Shown here: in pieces, positions 1 through 6,979 of the stretch
Layout of the letters: every line of letters starts with the position of its first letter
How positions within the stretch are numbered: the stretch's first letter is position 1
NCBI GenBank assembly: GCA_945869725.1
Contig: CAMBPO010000034.1
Span: forward strand, 1-28,010
Direction of reading: 5' to 3'
Length of the DNA stretch: 28,010 nt
From: Klebsiella pneumoniae
GTDB lineage: Bacteria > Pseudomonadota > Gammaproteobacteria > Pseudomonadales > Pseudohongiellaceae
Notes under the pieces: model-generated
Database searches by the model: none
The model's input: only the letters and a program-made list of their open reading frames with translations
What the model was told of the DNA's origin: nothing
Program-made: the position numbers and the translations under genes

Positions 1-627
1 GACATGCTGATCACCGGCCACAAAGCCGGCATCATCACCCTGGACATCGCCGAAGCTGATCCGGCGTTTCGCGAGCAGATCCGCCAACAGATGCAGGAAC
101 CTTACCGCACACTGCTCGGTCACTGCCGCCATGAATCCGGGCATTATTACTGGGAACGCCTGATCAACCACAGCCCGTGGCTGCCGCTGTTCCGCCAGTT
201 GTTTGGCGATGAACGCCAGCACTACCAGGCTTCGCTCGACCAACACTACCTGGCCGGCCCCCCGCCCGACTGGCAGAACCGCTACATTAGCAGTTATGCC
301 GCCTCTCACCCTTGGGAAGACTGGGCCGAAACCTGGGCGCATTACCTGCACATGACCGATGCACTGAGCGCCGCCGATCACTTTGGTGTGGATGCCGACG
401 CCTTTAAATTACACACCGATCCATTTACCGCTGATCAACTGCAAGATTGCGCATTTTATGATGAGCATGGCGCGGAAGCATTTCTGCAGATGGTCAACCG
501 CTGGGTACGCCTGAGCAGCGTGTTAAACGTGCTCTCGCGCAGCATGGGCCAGCCAGACAGCTACCCGTTTGTGTTAACCAGCGCCAGCCTCAGGAAATTG
601 TATCTGGTGTCTGGGGTGGTGGGTTAA
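1..627 (+). CDS. Putative zinc-binding metallopeptidase (COG4307-like), 5' end outside window
   Basis: The open frame runs from the first base of the window, so the visible part is the C-terminal portion and the true start lies upstream. The sequence shows HESGHYYW, an HExxH zinc-binding helix (H43 and H47 with E44, counting from the Met at position 4). A second conserved block follows about 60 residues later, HPWEDWAETWAHYLHM. This pair of motifs is what I recognise from the putative zinc-binding metallopeptidase family (COG4307, peptidase_Mx), whose substrate is not established. No signal peptide can be judged because the N-terminus is missing. The C-terminus looks complete and stops before the degraded HTH remnant that follows. 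The family call is fairly secure; the function is not. Confidence 0.75.
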   Translation, partial: DMLITGHKAGIITLDIAEADPAFREQIRQQMQEPYRTLLGHCRHESGHYYWERLINHSPWLPLFRQLFGDERQHYQASLDQHYLAGPPPDWQNRYISSYAASHPWEDWAETWAHYLHMTDALSAADHFGVDADAFKLHTDPFTADQLQDCAFYDEHGAEAFLQMVNRWVRLSSVLNVLSRSMGQPDSYPFVLTSASLRKLYLVSGVVG

Positions 628-649
628 GGGGTAATGCCAGGCATAAATT

Positions 650-799
650 GCCGGAGACCGCAAAGCGCGGGGTTTCAGCCAACGTGAAATGGCCAGCCGC
701 TCTTTGATGTCACTGGCCACCTATCAGGCTGTTGAGCAAGCCAATCCGGCAGTGTCCTTTGGCGCCGTGCTCGCCGTGCTGGATACACTGGAACTGAGT
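650..799 (+). pseudogene. Remnant of a HipB-like XRE helix-turn-helix regulator
   Basis: With CAA at 680 as an in-frame codon, the frame reads RKARGFSQREMASRSLMSLA and continues through EQANPAVSFGAVLAVLDTLELS. This is the familiar helix-turn-helix plus 'GDPxVSxGxxLxxLxxLGL' pattern of HipB-type antitoxins. No start codon or N-terminal helix is in frame: a TAA lies at 644-646, just before the homology. The similarity ends near 799, where IS-end-like sequence begins and the frame soon stops (TAA at 832-834). The gene is therefore broken at both ends. No HipA kinase is present. The identification rests on motif recognition only. Confidence 0.55.
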
Positions 800-906
800 G
801 GGGTTCTACCCCGATTTCGCGGACACTTCCGATAAAGGGGCGCGCTCGAAAACCTGGATCCGTGCAATCACTGTTAAAGAGTGTCCGGGATTAGTTGACC
901 ACTACA
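799..906. mobile_element. Probable IS remnant: two opposed IS-end-like sequences around a 52-bp core
   Basis: The left part begins TGGGGTTCTACCCCGATTTC and runs to CGGACACT at 820-827. The right part, read on the minus strand from 906, begins TGTAGTGGTCAACTAATCCC and also ends in CGGACACT (plus-strand AGTGTCCG at 880-887). The segment thus starts with TG, ends with CA, and carries an 8-bp perfect inverted repeat around a 52-bp core with no transposase. The TG...CA ends resemble those of IS3-family elements; that is recollection, not a database match. A truncated gene lies on each side (HTH remnant, DUF1428) and no target-site duplication is visible, so a deletion between two IS copies is a plausible origin. 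Confidence 0.4.
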
Positions 907-1150
907 CAATATCGCGGGTCGCCTTATCCGGCCATTCGATCCAGGAGAACACCACAACTTCATCGGGCGTGGCTTTGACGGCGCCTTTGAAGTCAGTGAC
1001 TTTGCCGTCAGGCACTTCGTCGCCCCAACATTCCACAATGCGTAAGGCACCCATTTCCAGAAACATTTCATCGGCCATTTTTGCGTGGTCAATAAAAGCT
1101 TGTTTATTTGCGAGCGGTACGGCAATGACAAAACCATCAACATAGGACAT
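902..1150 (-). pseudogene. DUF1428 (YbaA-like) protein, C-terminally truncated
   Basis: The 82-residue product begins MSYVDGFVIAVP and contains ALRIVECWGDEVPDGKVTDF and VVFSWIEWPDKATRD, diagnostic of the DUF1428/YbaA family (small ferredoxin-fold proteins of unknown function). Family members are usually about 115-120 residues. This copy stops just after the 'RD.V' position and lacks the C-terminal block that normally carries the 'ADPR...FDGKRM..GGF' region. The stop codon (TAG) and everything beyond it belong to the IS-end-like sequence. The 5' end looks intact: AAGGAGA lies about 7 nt before the ATG. It may still be expressed as a shortened protein, but I treat it as a damaged gene. Confidence 0.65.
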
Positions 1151-1455
1151 TCGACTGTCTCCTTTTTTTTGTGATGCGTTGTTAGCATAAATCCATCACA
1201 GGAAAAAGACATGTGCAACAAACAGGTTCACGCATAAATGTCCTCGACACCAACGTCGCAAGACCAAAGGCACACAATCACCGTTGCAGGTCGCACAAAT
1301 CCCCAACTCTGCACCCCATTAGTGCAGCAGCATACTGCGGGTATGTTTTAAGCATAAATACGGGGTGTTTTGCGCATTGTTATTCGTTCGCAGGAGGGAT
1401 AGGCTGAGCGCCGAAATGATACGTGCTCACACGTCAACTCACTGCGGAGTTACCT
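1151..1455. other. Divergent intergenic region between the DUF1428 gene and the GMC operon
   Basis: This 305-bp region should hold promoters for both flanking genes. The octamer GCATAAAT occurs three times on the plus strand (1185-1192, 1232-1239, 1352-1359), and a fourth copy lies at 641-648. A short inverted repeat, CATAC-TGCGG-GTATG, sits at about 1331-1345. A 64-codon open frame at 1213-1407 has no recognisable similarity and I do not call it a gene. No convincing -35/-10 pair was found. Confidence 0.35.
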
Positions 1456-2046
1456 ATGAATGACCGTGAATTGTCCCGCCGCCAGTTTCTGGCCGGACTC
1501 AGCACCGCGGCAAAAGGCTCGCTAATTGTCCTCAGCCTGCCCGCTATCCTGACTGCCTGCCGGCAGGCCAATGAGCAAAACCCAACGGCAAGCGCCGACG
1601 CGCAATACACAATACTGAGTAATGACCTGGCCATTGAACTGGACGCCATCAGCGCACGCATTGTTCCTACCGACGACACCCCCGGTGCCCGCGAAGCCGG
1701 CAGTGTGCGGTTTATGGACGTGGTGCTCGCCGATGGTCGCCAGGATCAATTAACCATCCTGCAGACTGGCATGGTTGAGTTAAATGCCAGCGCCAGCCGT
1801 GAGTTCGGGGTGTCATCGTTTGCTGCGCTGAGCGAAACCCAGCAGGATGCTTTGTTAACCGCCATTGAAACCACACCCTTCTTCAGCACAGTGCGCTTTC
1901 TGACGGTGGCATCGCTGTTTGCCCTGCCCCAGTACGGCGGCACCGGCCCTGATGTGGGATACAACCTGATTGGCATGACCCATGCGCACGCGTACATGCC
2001 GCCGTTTGGTTACTACGACGCTGACTACGCAGCGCGAGGAGAGTAA
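1456..2046 (+). CDS. Gluconate 2-dehydrogenase subunit 3 family protein with Tat signal
   Basis: This 196-residue protein is the small partner of a membrane-associated or periplasmic GMC dehydrogenase. The N-terminus has a twin-arginine motif, SRRQFLAG (R8, R9), then a hydrophobic stretch ending in LTAC (C35), which could be a lipobox. The rest fits the gluconate_2-dh3 family (residues DAISARIVPTDDTPGAREAG and the MTHAHAYMPPFGY end). I chose the ATG at 1456, preceded by GGAG at 1446-1449, over an in-frame GTG 11 codons upstream. The GMC gene follows after 2 nt, so the two are co-transcribed and probably translationally coupled. In characterised systems this Tat-bearing subunit carries the signal-less flavoprotein across the membrane. 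The substrate here is unknown. Confidence 0.85.
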   Translation: MNDRELSRRQFLAGLSTAAKGSLIVLSLPAILTACRQANEQNPTASADAQYTILSNDLAIELDAISARIVPTDDTPGAREAGSVRFMDVVLADGRQDQLTILQTGMVELNASASREFGVSSFAALSETQQDALLTAIETTPFFSTVRFLTVASLFALPQYGGTGPDVGYNLIGMTHAHAYMPPFGYYDADYAARGE

Positions 2047-2048
2047 AC

Positions 2049-3710
2049 ATGGCTGAAGCAGCAACACGTTATGCGCACAATGATGAAGTCGATTTTGTGA
2101 TAGTAGGCTCGGGTTCTGCTGGCGGCATCATGGCCAAAGAACTCTCCACGGCCGGGTTTACCGTGGTGGTGCTGGAGCAGGGACCGCACCTGACCGCCGC
2201 CGATTTCCGTCACGATGAGTGGGGCATCGAGCAGAACAATGAACTGACCTGGAGCACGCGTCAGGGCCATCCGCAGTCATTCCGGCGCACCGAAAGCGAC
2301 GTCGCTGAAGCCGGCACTGGCCGTTTGGGTTACGCGCACAATGTGGGCGGCAGCAGCATTCACTATTCCGGTAACTTCTGGCGTATGCGGCCACTGGATT
2401 TTAACGAAGCCAGTGTGCGTGGCGGCGTTCCTGGCACCAACTTTGTGGACTGGCCTATCAGCTACGAAGAACTGGAGCCCTACTACTCAAAAGTCGATTG
2501 GGAGATTGGCGTCTCCGGACTGCAAGGTCCCTGGGATCCGCCCCGCTCGCGCGATTACCCGTGCCCGCCAATGCCGGTCAAGTCCTCCGATGTGTTGCTG
2601 GAACGTGGCGCAAAAGCCTTGGGGCTGACCGCCTATCCGGCGCCGGTTGCCATTCTGTCACAGGCGCATAACGGCCGGCCGGCTTGTATTCATTGTGGGT
2701 TCTGTAATGGCTATGGCTGCGAAGCTAACGCCAAATCTTCTACATTGGTGTCGATGATCCCGCTGGCCATGGCATCGGGTAATTGTGAACTACGTACCAG
2801 TTGCACCGTCGCACGCGTAAACACCAATGCGGCTGGTCGCGCTGACGAGCTTGTGTACTGGGATGCTGACGGCAACGAACAGTCGCAACGCGCCAAGGCT
2901 GTGGTGTTATGTGCCAATGGCGCAGAGACACCGCGCCTGCTGTTACTGTCGGAATCCGCGCAGCACCCCAACGGGCTCGCCAATTCCAGTGGCTATGTGG
3001 GCAAAAATCTGATGTTTAACTGCCACGCATCGGCGGTAGGACTGTTTGAGCAACCGGTAAATGCCTGGAAAAGCATCCCGGCTACCCGCGTCATTCATGA
3101 CTTTTATGCGCTGGACCCGAATCTGGGGTTTTACGGCGGCGGCGGCATTGATGGCCGCCATCCGACACGCGGCACACCCATGGCATCCGCCATGAATGCC
3201 ATGTTTGGCGGGCCTGCCTGGGGCCCGGAGTACAAACGCAACCTGTCGCGCAACTTTAGTTACACAGCGGCGTTCAGCGGACACTGCACGTCATTGCCGC
3301 TGGAAACCAACAGCGTGTCGCTGGATCCGGAGCTGAAAGACAAATTTGGCAGACCCGCGTTGCGCACCACCTATCTTGACCATCCGGACGATATTTCCAC
3401 CGCGAAGTTCTTTATGGAGCGTTGCCTGGAATTGATGGATGCGGCCGGCGCTGTTCAGAAGTATGGTTTTTACCCGGAAAACGGTCAGAGCGGGTCTGTG
3501 CATCTGCTGGGCACCTGTCGCATGGGTAATGATCCGGCTACGTCCGTGGTGGACAGATACAACCGCTCACACGATGTGCCCAATTTGTTTATGGTCGATG
3601 GCAGCAGCATGGTGACCTCATCTCGTGGGCAGCCAACCATGACTATCATGGCGCTGGCATTCCGGGCCGCTGACAACATCATTGGATTTGCGCGGCGCGG
3701 GGAAATCTGA
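2049..3710 (+). CDS. GMC family oxidoreductase, FAD-dependent catalytic subunit
   Basis: This 553-residue FAD-dependent alcohol or sugar dehydrogenase carries the N-terminal dinucleotide-binding motif VIVGSGSAGG (about residues 18-26). A Cys-rich segment follows, CIHCGFCNGYGCE. Near the C-terminus is HLLGTCRMG, whose His matches the first active-site position of GMC enzymes, then SSRGQPTMTIMALAFRAAD, where the second position falls in RGQPT. No signal peptide is present, in keeping with export together with the upstream Tat subunit. The ribosome site GAGGAGAG lies inside the end of the upstream gene. The cytochrome c subunit found in classical gluconate dehydrogenases is absent here, so the electron acceptor must be encoded elsewhere or be different. 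Gluconate, sorbitol, choline-like alcohols and other sugars are all possible substrates. Confidence 0.88.
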   Translation: MAEAATRYAHNDEVDFVIVGSGSAGGIMAKELSTAGFTVVVLEQGPHLTAADFRHDEWGIEQNNELTWSTRQGHPQSFRRTESDVAEAGTGRLGYAHNVGGSSIHYSGNFWRMRPLDFNEASVRGGVPGTNFVDWPISYEELEPYYSKVDWEIGVSGLQGPWDPPRSRDYPCPPMPVKSSDVLLERGAKALGLTAYPAPVAILSQAHNGRPACIHCGFCNGYGCEANAKSSTLVSMIPLAMASGNCELRTSCTVARVNTNAAGRADELVYWDADGNEQSQRAKAVVLCANGAETPRLLLLSESAQHPNGLANSSGYVGKNLMFNCHASAVGLFEQPVNAWKSIPATRVIHDFYALDPNLGFYGGGGIDGRHPTRGTPMASAMNAMFGGPAWGPEYKRNLSRNFSYTAAFSGHCTSLPLETNSVSLDPELKDKFGRPALRTTYLDHPDDISTAKFFMERCLELMDAAGAVQKYGFYPENGQSGSVHLLGTCRMGNDPATSVVDRYNRSHDVPNLFMVDGSSMVTSSRGQPTMTIMALAFRAADNIIGFARRGEI

Positions 3711-3725
3711 TGCCAATCTGACCGT

Positions 3726-3755
3726 GGCCGCCTGCAGGTTTTTCTGCAGGCGGCC
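3726..3755 (+). terminator. Perfect 12-bp hairpin after the GMC operon, possible terminator
   Basis: GGCCGCCTGCAG (3726-3737) and CTGCAGGCGGCC (3744-3755) form a perfect 12-bp stem around a 6-nt loop, GTTTTT. It begins 16 nt after the GMC stop codon. There is no T-run after the stem, so it is not a canonical intrinsic terminator; it may stabilise the 3' end or act with Rho. Confidence 0.5.
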
Positions 3756-3757
3756 TT

Positions 3758-4021
3758 GTGCGCCGTAAAGATGTGTTTGATACCAAAGCTGGAAAAACCT
3801 ATGACAGCCGCAGCCAGAATCTGGGCACTCGCGAATGAGGTCTGCTGCCAGAACCGGGCACTGCCGTGGTTTACGAGTAGCCTGGCTGTAACGACGGCCG
3901 TGTGATTGCCGATATTGTGCGTCTGAACAAGGGCCATACCGAAGGGTTTGAGCCCAATATCATGGATACCATTGTGTCGATGATGGTGAGTGCGTCGGGT
4001 GGCAAAATTCAGGGCAATTGA
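3758..4021 (+). pseudogene. Coding debris: two open fragments of unrecognised genes
   Basis: Between the operon terminator and the microcin promoter lie two gene-like stretches with no usable start. The first (3758 to about 3837) reads VRRKDVFDTKAGKTYDSRSQ and ends at a TGA. The second (3881-4021) opens after a TAG at 3878-3880 and reads [20 protein letters not shown], continuing to [10 protein letters not shown] and a TGA. The composition looks like real protein sequence, but I recognise neither family, and they may come from different genes. This is the only content of 3711-4060 besides the hairpin. Confidence 0.35.
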
Positions 4022-4098
4022 TTGGAAAGGGTAGCGTCTGCATTGCTGCCCCGTTTATTAATAATGTTCTTTTGATAGATTTTATTCCTCAATATTTC

Positions 4099-4127
4099 TT
4101 GACAAGATAATTCTCTCCAACTAGAAA
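4099..4127 (+). promoter_or_regulatory. Sigma70-type promoter of the microcin gene
   Basis: TTGACA (4099-4104) is a perfect -35 hexamer. After a 17-nt spacer comes TAGAAA (4122-4127), four of six matches to the -10 consensus. The surroundings are strongly AT-rich. The implied transcript starts near 4134, leaving a leader of about 36 nt before the ATG at 4170. It is the best-formed promoter seen in the window. Confidence 0.65.
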
Positions 4128-4169
4128 ACTAAAGCTATGTCCTCAACATTTATCAAAAGGAAATTGAAT

Positions 4170-4430
4170 ATGAGAGAGCTGAATTCTGCGGAAGTTATGA
4201 AGGTGTCTGGCGGCGGGGATATTGATCCAATGGATTATGCGATCGGTTATTCCTCGTCAATGGTTTCACTGTTTGTGGGTTTATCGGTAGCTGGCCCGAT
4301 AGGCGGGATTGTTGGTGCAGTGGGTGGGTTCGCCATCGGATCGATAATGAACATTGGCTACTCTCTTGCGTCGGGGGGCTCTGGCCGGACATATTACGAC
4401 GATGGCGAGTCTTGCAGGATTGTGCGTTAA
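4170..4430 (+). CDS. Candidate class II microcin/bacteriocin precursor with double-glycine leader
   Basis: This 86-residue precursor begins MRELNSAEVMKVSGG, which closely fits the double-glycine leader of colicin V-type microcins. Cleavage after G15 would release a core of about 71 residues. The core starts acidic (GDIDPMDY), then has a glycine-rich, hydrophobic zipper (GLSVAGPIGGIVGAVGGFAI, about residues 38-57) typical of membrane-inserting bacteriocins, and ends in a polar tail with one cysteine (GESCRIVR). I chose the ATG at 4170, with AAGGAAA at 4157-4163, over an in-frame ATG at 4137, because it gives the canonical leader. A promoter lies directly upstream and a small membrane protein directly downstream. 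No peptidase-containing ABC transporter or membrane-fusion gene is in the window. Function is inferred from leader, core and context; sequence similarity to a known microcin was not established. Confidence 0.65.
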   Translation: MRELNSAEVMKVSGGGDIDPMDYAIGYSSSMVSLFVGLSVAGPIGGIVGAVGGFAIGSIMNIGYSLASGGSGRTYYDDGESCRIVR

Positions 4431-4488
4431 CGAAGCCTTCTCTACTGTTATGAATCCTGAATAATGATTAAATGAGAGAATCGTTTAC

Positions 4489-4839
4489 ATGCAGAGTTCT
4501 ACCCCTGATCAAGAAAAATTATTGATGCAAATGGCCACACGACTGGCATCGAGGGGTAGAGGCTCTACTCTTTTTCATTTACTTTTACCGATCAGTATTG
4601 TTGTGTGTTTCTGCACATTCTTCGTTGTACCTGAGCTGTTGCTGCATTATCTAACGCACCTTCCTGATTGGCTTGTGACGTTGCTGACTGCTGTCAAGGC
4701 ACTGACAGTGATAGCTCCACTGGCTCTTTATAATTTCATGAGGCGTCGCCAGCTTAACCCAATCATCGTCAGACTTAGGTCGGAAAAAACAGCTACGGAC
4801 GATCCTCAATCGGTGACTAGCCCCCGTTCAAAAGTATAA
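4489..4839 (+). CDS. Small two-helix membrane protein, candidate microcin immunity protein
   Basis: This 116-residue protein of no recognised family has two clear membrane segments: about residues 28-52 (LFHLLLPISIVVCFC and onward) and about 61-83 (WLVTLLTAVKALTVIAPLAL). The basic turn MRRRQ after the second, and a polar C-terminal tail, suggest cytoplasmic ends. It starts 58 nt after the microcin gene on the same strand, with a GAGAGAA ribosome site. It shares the AT-rich composition of the microcin gene and differs from the chromosomal genes around it. Immunity proteins of class II microcins are typically small membrane proteins encoded next to the precursor, so an immunity role is likely from size, topology and position alone. 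A different small membrane protein cannot be excluded. Confidence 0.55.
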   Translation: MQSSTPDQEKLLMQMATRLASRGRGSTLFHLLLPISIVVCFCTFFVVPELLLHYLTHLPDWLVTLLTAVKALTVIAPLALYNFMRRRQLNPIIVRLRSEKTATDDPQSVTSPRSKV

Positions 4840-4866
4840 CTTCCGGCCATAGACGCCAAAAGAATA

Positions 4867-4883
4867 TGCATGTATTGCATGCA
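4867..4883 (+). promoter_or_regulatory. Inverted repeat upstream of the brnTA remnant, candidate operator
   Basis: TGCATG-TATTG-CATGCA (4867-4883) is a 6-bp perfect inverted repeat with a 5-nt spacer. It ends 11 nt before the ATG at 4895, next to the AGGAG ribosome site (4885-4889). BrnA antitoxins repress their own operon by binding palindromes near the promoter. The position fits, but no operator consensus was compared. Confidence 0.35.
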
Positions 4884-4894
4884 CAGGAGTCAAA

Positions 4895-5245
4895 ATGGAC
4901 TTTGAGTTTCATCGCGACAAGGCTGTCGACTATTGTTTAAGAGCATCCACTATGCGCAACGAATATGATTTTTCAAAAGCAATAAAAGCCTCAGACATAA
5001 AACATCTGGCAGAGCTTCAGGCTATACCGGCAGGTAAAACGCGCATCACTATAATGCTGGATGATGACGTCATCAGTCTGTTTAAGAAACAAGCAGAAAC
5101 TTCTGGAATTGGCTACTAAACCTTAATTAATTAGACACTTCGCAACAGCCTTGGGGCAGAACCCGTTGATGAGGACCTGTTGCGCAAAGTGATCCGGGAG
5201 GAGCTTGCGGTTTACATCACTCCACCAGATCACTCGCCGCAGTAG
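4895..5245 (+). pseudogene. Collapsed brnT-brnA toxin-antitoxin locus (brnT start fused to mutated brnA)
   Basis: The frame starts MDFEFHRDKA, which looks like the first residues of a BrnT toxin. It then passes directly into a BrnA-type antitoxin from the Met at 4952, MRNEYDFSKAIKASDIKHLA, continuing through KTRITIMLDDDVISLFKKQA to SGIGY. The rest of BrnT is missing, so a large in-frame deletion is implied. The antitoxin is cut by TAA at 5117-5119, where family members have Gln (GIGYQTLIN). The same frame continues TLIN, a second stop TAG at 5132-5134, then TLRNSLGAEPVDEDLLRKVI REEL, the expected BrnA C-terminus, to a TAG at 5243-5245. Both stops are one C-to-T change from a Gln codon. The 3' end overlaps the convergent DUF885 gene. 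Confidence 0.65.
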
Positions 5246-6509
5246 GTTTTTTCAACAGCTCTTCAAACACCGCCCAACGCGCCTCATCGGTGTCGGCATG
5301 CCGCTCGATGTAGTCACGCACAATCTCCAGACCCAGTGAGTAGTTGATGACATAGGCACGATAGGTGTCGTCAAAGTCAAAACTCTGCTCGGCGCGCGAG
5401 CGCGACATCAGACGATACTTCATGGCCAGTTCGATGGCCTGTTCGCGGGTAATGTCGCCGTCCAGATACTCTCGGCTGATCTGTGTGCGTGCATTGCCAA
5501 GTTGAGTCATCAAGGCACTGATGGCTTCGAAGCGTGCACCGTCGGCAGCATCAAGGCCGGCAATCGGATAGAGCATCTGCTGTTCATACGCAAGGCGGGT
5601 TTCGCCGGGGAAGGCCAGCTCCACACCAAAATTGGCGGAACCTTCAGCAAACAAACTGGCGGGCGCAAATAACGGGAACACCTGGTATTCCAGCCAGCCG
5701 TTCTCCTTTACAAAGCGGTTATCCACATACAGATTCCACACATGGTGGCCGGGGTACCCCTCATGGCAACCGAGATCGAGTGCGCGGGTAATCAGGAATG
5801 GTTGATCCAGATTCACCTGGATCAGAGAGCGGTTATTGCCCTGATACCAGTTGTACCCACTCCACGGTTTGTCGGTAACAAACTCAAGATCAAAGCGTTC
5901 ATCGGCTGGCAATTCATAACGCGCCACGGTGCGAGCACGGCACTCGGCAATGGCTGCTTCCATCACGGCGGGCACTTTATCTCTGGTCACAACCAGCTTG
6001 TCACGCAGCGCCTGCACTCTGTCACCCAGGGGAGCATCGCCGGGCAACAATGCTTCCAACTCTGCCAGTGCCGCGTCGAATTGCGCGTAGTCATACTCTG
6101 GCGGCACAGCGTCGTACAGTAACGCCGCCTCTTCGTTAAATGACAGCCGTTCACCATTGGCCATGCGCATCCGTGTGCTCAGCGCCAACACGTTGCGCTG
6201 CAACTGTAGCAGTCGCGCTTCTTCGCCAGGTTCAGCAACTGCTGCGCCAAGCCCCATTGTTATTGCGGCTGCTTCGGTGATCTGCGCGGTCAGTGGCAGC
6301 GCTGCGGCGCGCGCCTGCTCTCGCCACTCGGTAGGACCCGTGTAGGCATCAACAAAGTTGCTGTCGATTTCCCCAAACGCCAGCGCGAGTTTTACATAAC
6401 GCTCTGCCAGTGAGTCGAGCGCGTCGTCAGCGTGTGTCAAATGAGACATTGGCAACATAGTCGCTGTGATAACAGCAAGAACACGAGAAATATTTTGTTT
6501 AAACACCAT
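5217..6509 (-). CDS. DUF885 family protein, secreted putative metallopeptidase
   Basis: This 430-residue protein has an N-terminal hydrophobic segment (about residues 8-25, ending near THADD) that reads as a signal peptide, so it is probably periplasmic. The family's hallmark, HEGYPGHH, lies at residues 249-256, followed at about 286-294 by LFAEGSANFG, where the Glu could be a third zinc ligand. DUF885 proteins resemble gluzincin-type peptidases, but their substrates are poorly known. At 430 residues it is shorter than many family members, which are often above 550, yet no frame break is visible. AAGGAT lies about 5 nt before the ATG. Its 3' end overlaps the convergent brnA remnant by 29 bp. 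The upstream divergent region is shared with the secreted protein gene at 6980. Confidence 0.75.
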   Translation of the reverse strand: MVFKQNISRVLAVITATMLPMSHLTHADDALDSLAERYVKLALAFGEIDSNFVDAYTGPTEWREQARAAALPLTAQITEAAAITMGLGAAVAEPGEEARLLQLQRNVLALSTRMRMANGERLSFNEEAALLYDAVPPEYDYAQFDAALAELEALLPGDAPLGDRVQALRDKLVVTRDKVPAVMEAAIAECRARTVARYELPADERFDLEFVTDKPWSGYNWYQGNNRSLIQVNLDQPFLITRALDLGCHEGYPGHHVWNLYVDNRFVKENGWLEYQVFPLFAPASLFAEGSANFGVELAFPGETRLAYEQQMLYPIAGLDAADGARFEAISALMTQLGNARTQISREYLDGDITREQAIELAMKYRLMSRSRAEQSFDFDDTYRAYVINYSLGLEIVRDYIERHADTDEARWAVFEELLKKPTAASDLVE

Positions 6510-6979
6510 GAGATCCTTGCATGTTGAACAGGGTCTGCAGCCAGGCCTCTATGTTGCTGGCGAGTCAATGAGAAGGCTGAGGATACAGGCATCAGAGCAG
6601 CATGGACAACCCACCTTTTGCCTTAGAGGCTCGCTAATACGGGTGATACGCTCGTGGCTCGTTCATGGCACACTGCAAAGTAGTATTGATAAGCTAATGG
6701 CCGGTTGCTGCGTTTTTGCGGCAATTGCTTTGGGATTATCCGGTTGTTAATGCTTTGCATATCTTCTCTATCGGACTGATAGCAGGCGCCATCACCACAC
6801 TGGATAGCATTTACCTGAGAATGCCAAGAAGGATTACATTTCAGCCTTAAAACACTTGTGATAGGCATGCAGCTATGCTGCAATCCTGCTTAGAAGGCAC
6901 AAAAAAATCGCAGTCAAATTAAAACAATCTGTCTGACCGGAAACGCCGGGAGACAACTTTTTTGCCCAGGAGTTTTGCT
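6510..6979. other. Long divergent intergenic region
   Basis: These 470 bp separate the DUF885 gene from the secreted protein gene and must hold both promoters. Open frames at 6466-6750 (plus) and 6623-6883 (minus) show no recognisable domain, signal peptide or ribosome site, and I reject them. A small hairpin, CCGG-AAACG-CCGG, lies at about 6939-6951, followed by the CAGGAGT ribosome site. AT-rich sequence at 6900-6930 may be promoter, but no clear hexamer pair is seen. No tRNA fold was found. Confidence 0.3.

Noticed and set aside
1213..1407. 64-codon open frame upstream of the GMC operon
   Set aside because: No recognisable family, no ribosome site, and composition typical of non-coding DNA.
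6466..6883. Open frames on both strands in the DUF885/secreted-protein gap
   Set aside because: Cys- and Arg-rich products with no family resemblance or ribosome site; the plus-strand one overlaps the DUF885 start.
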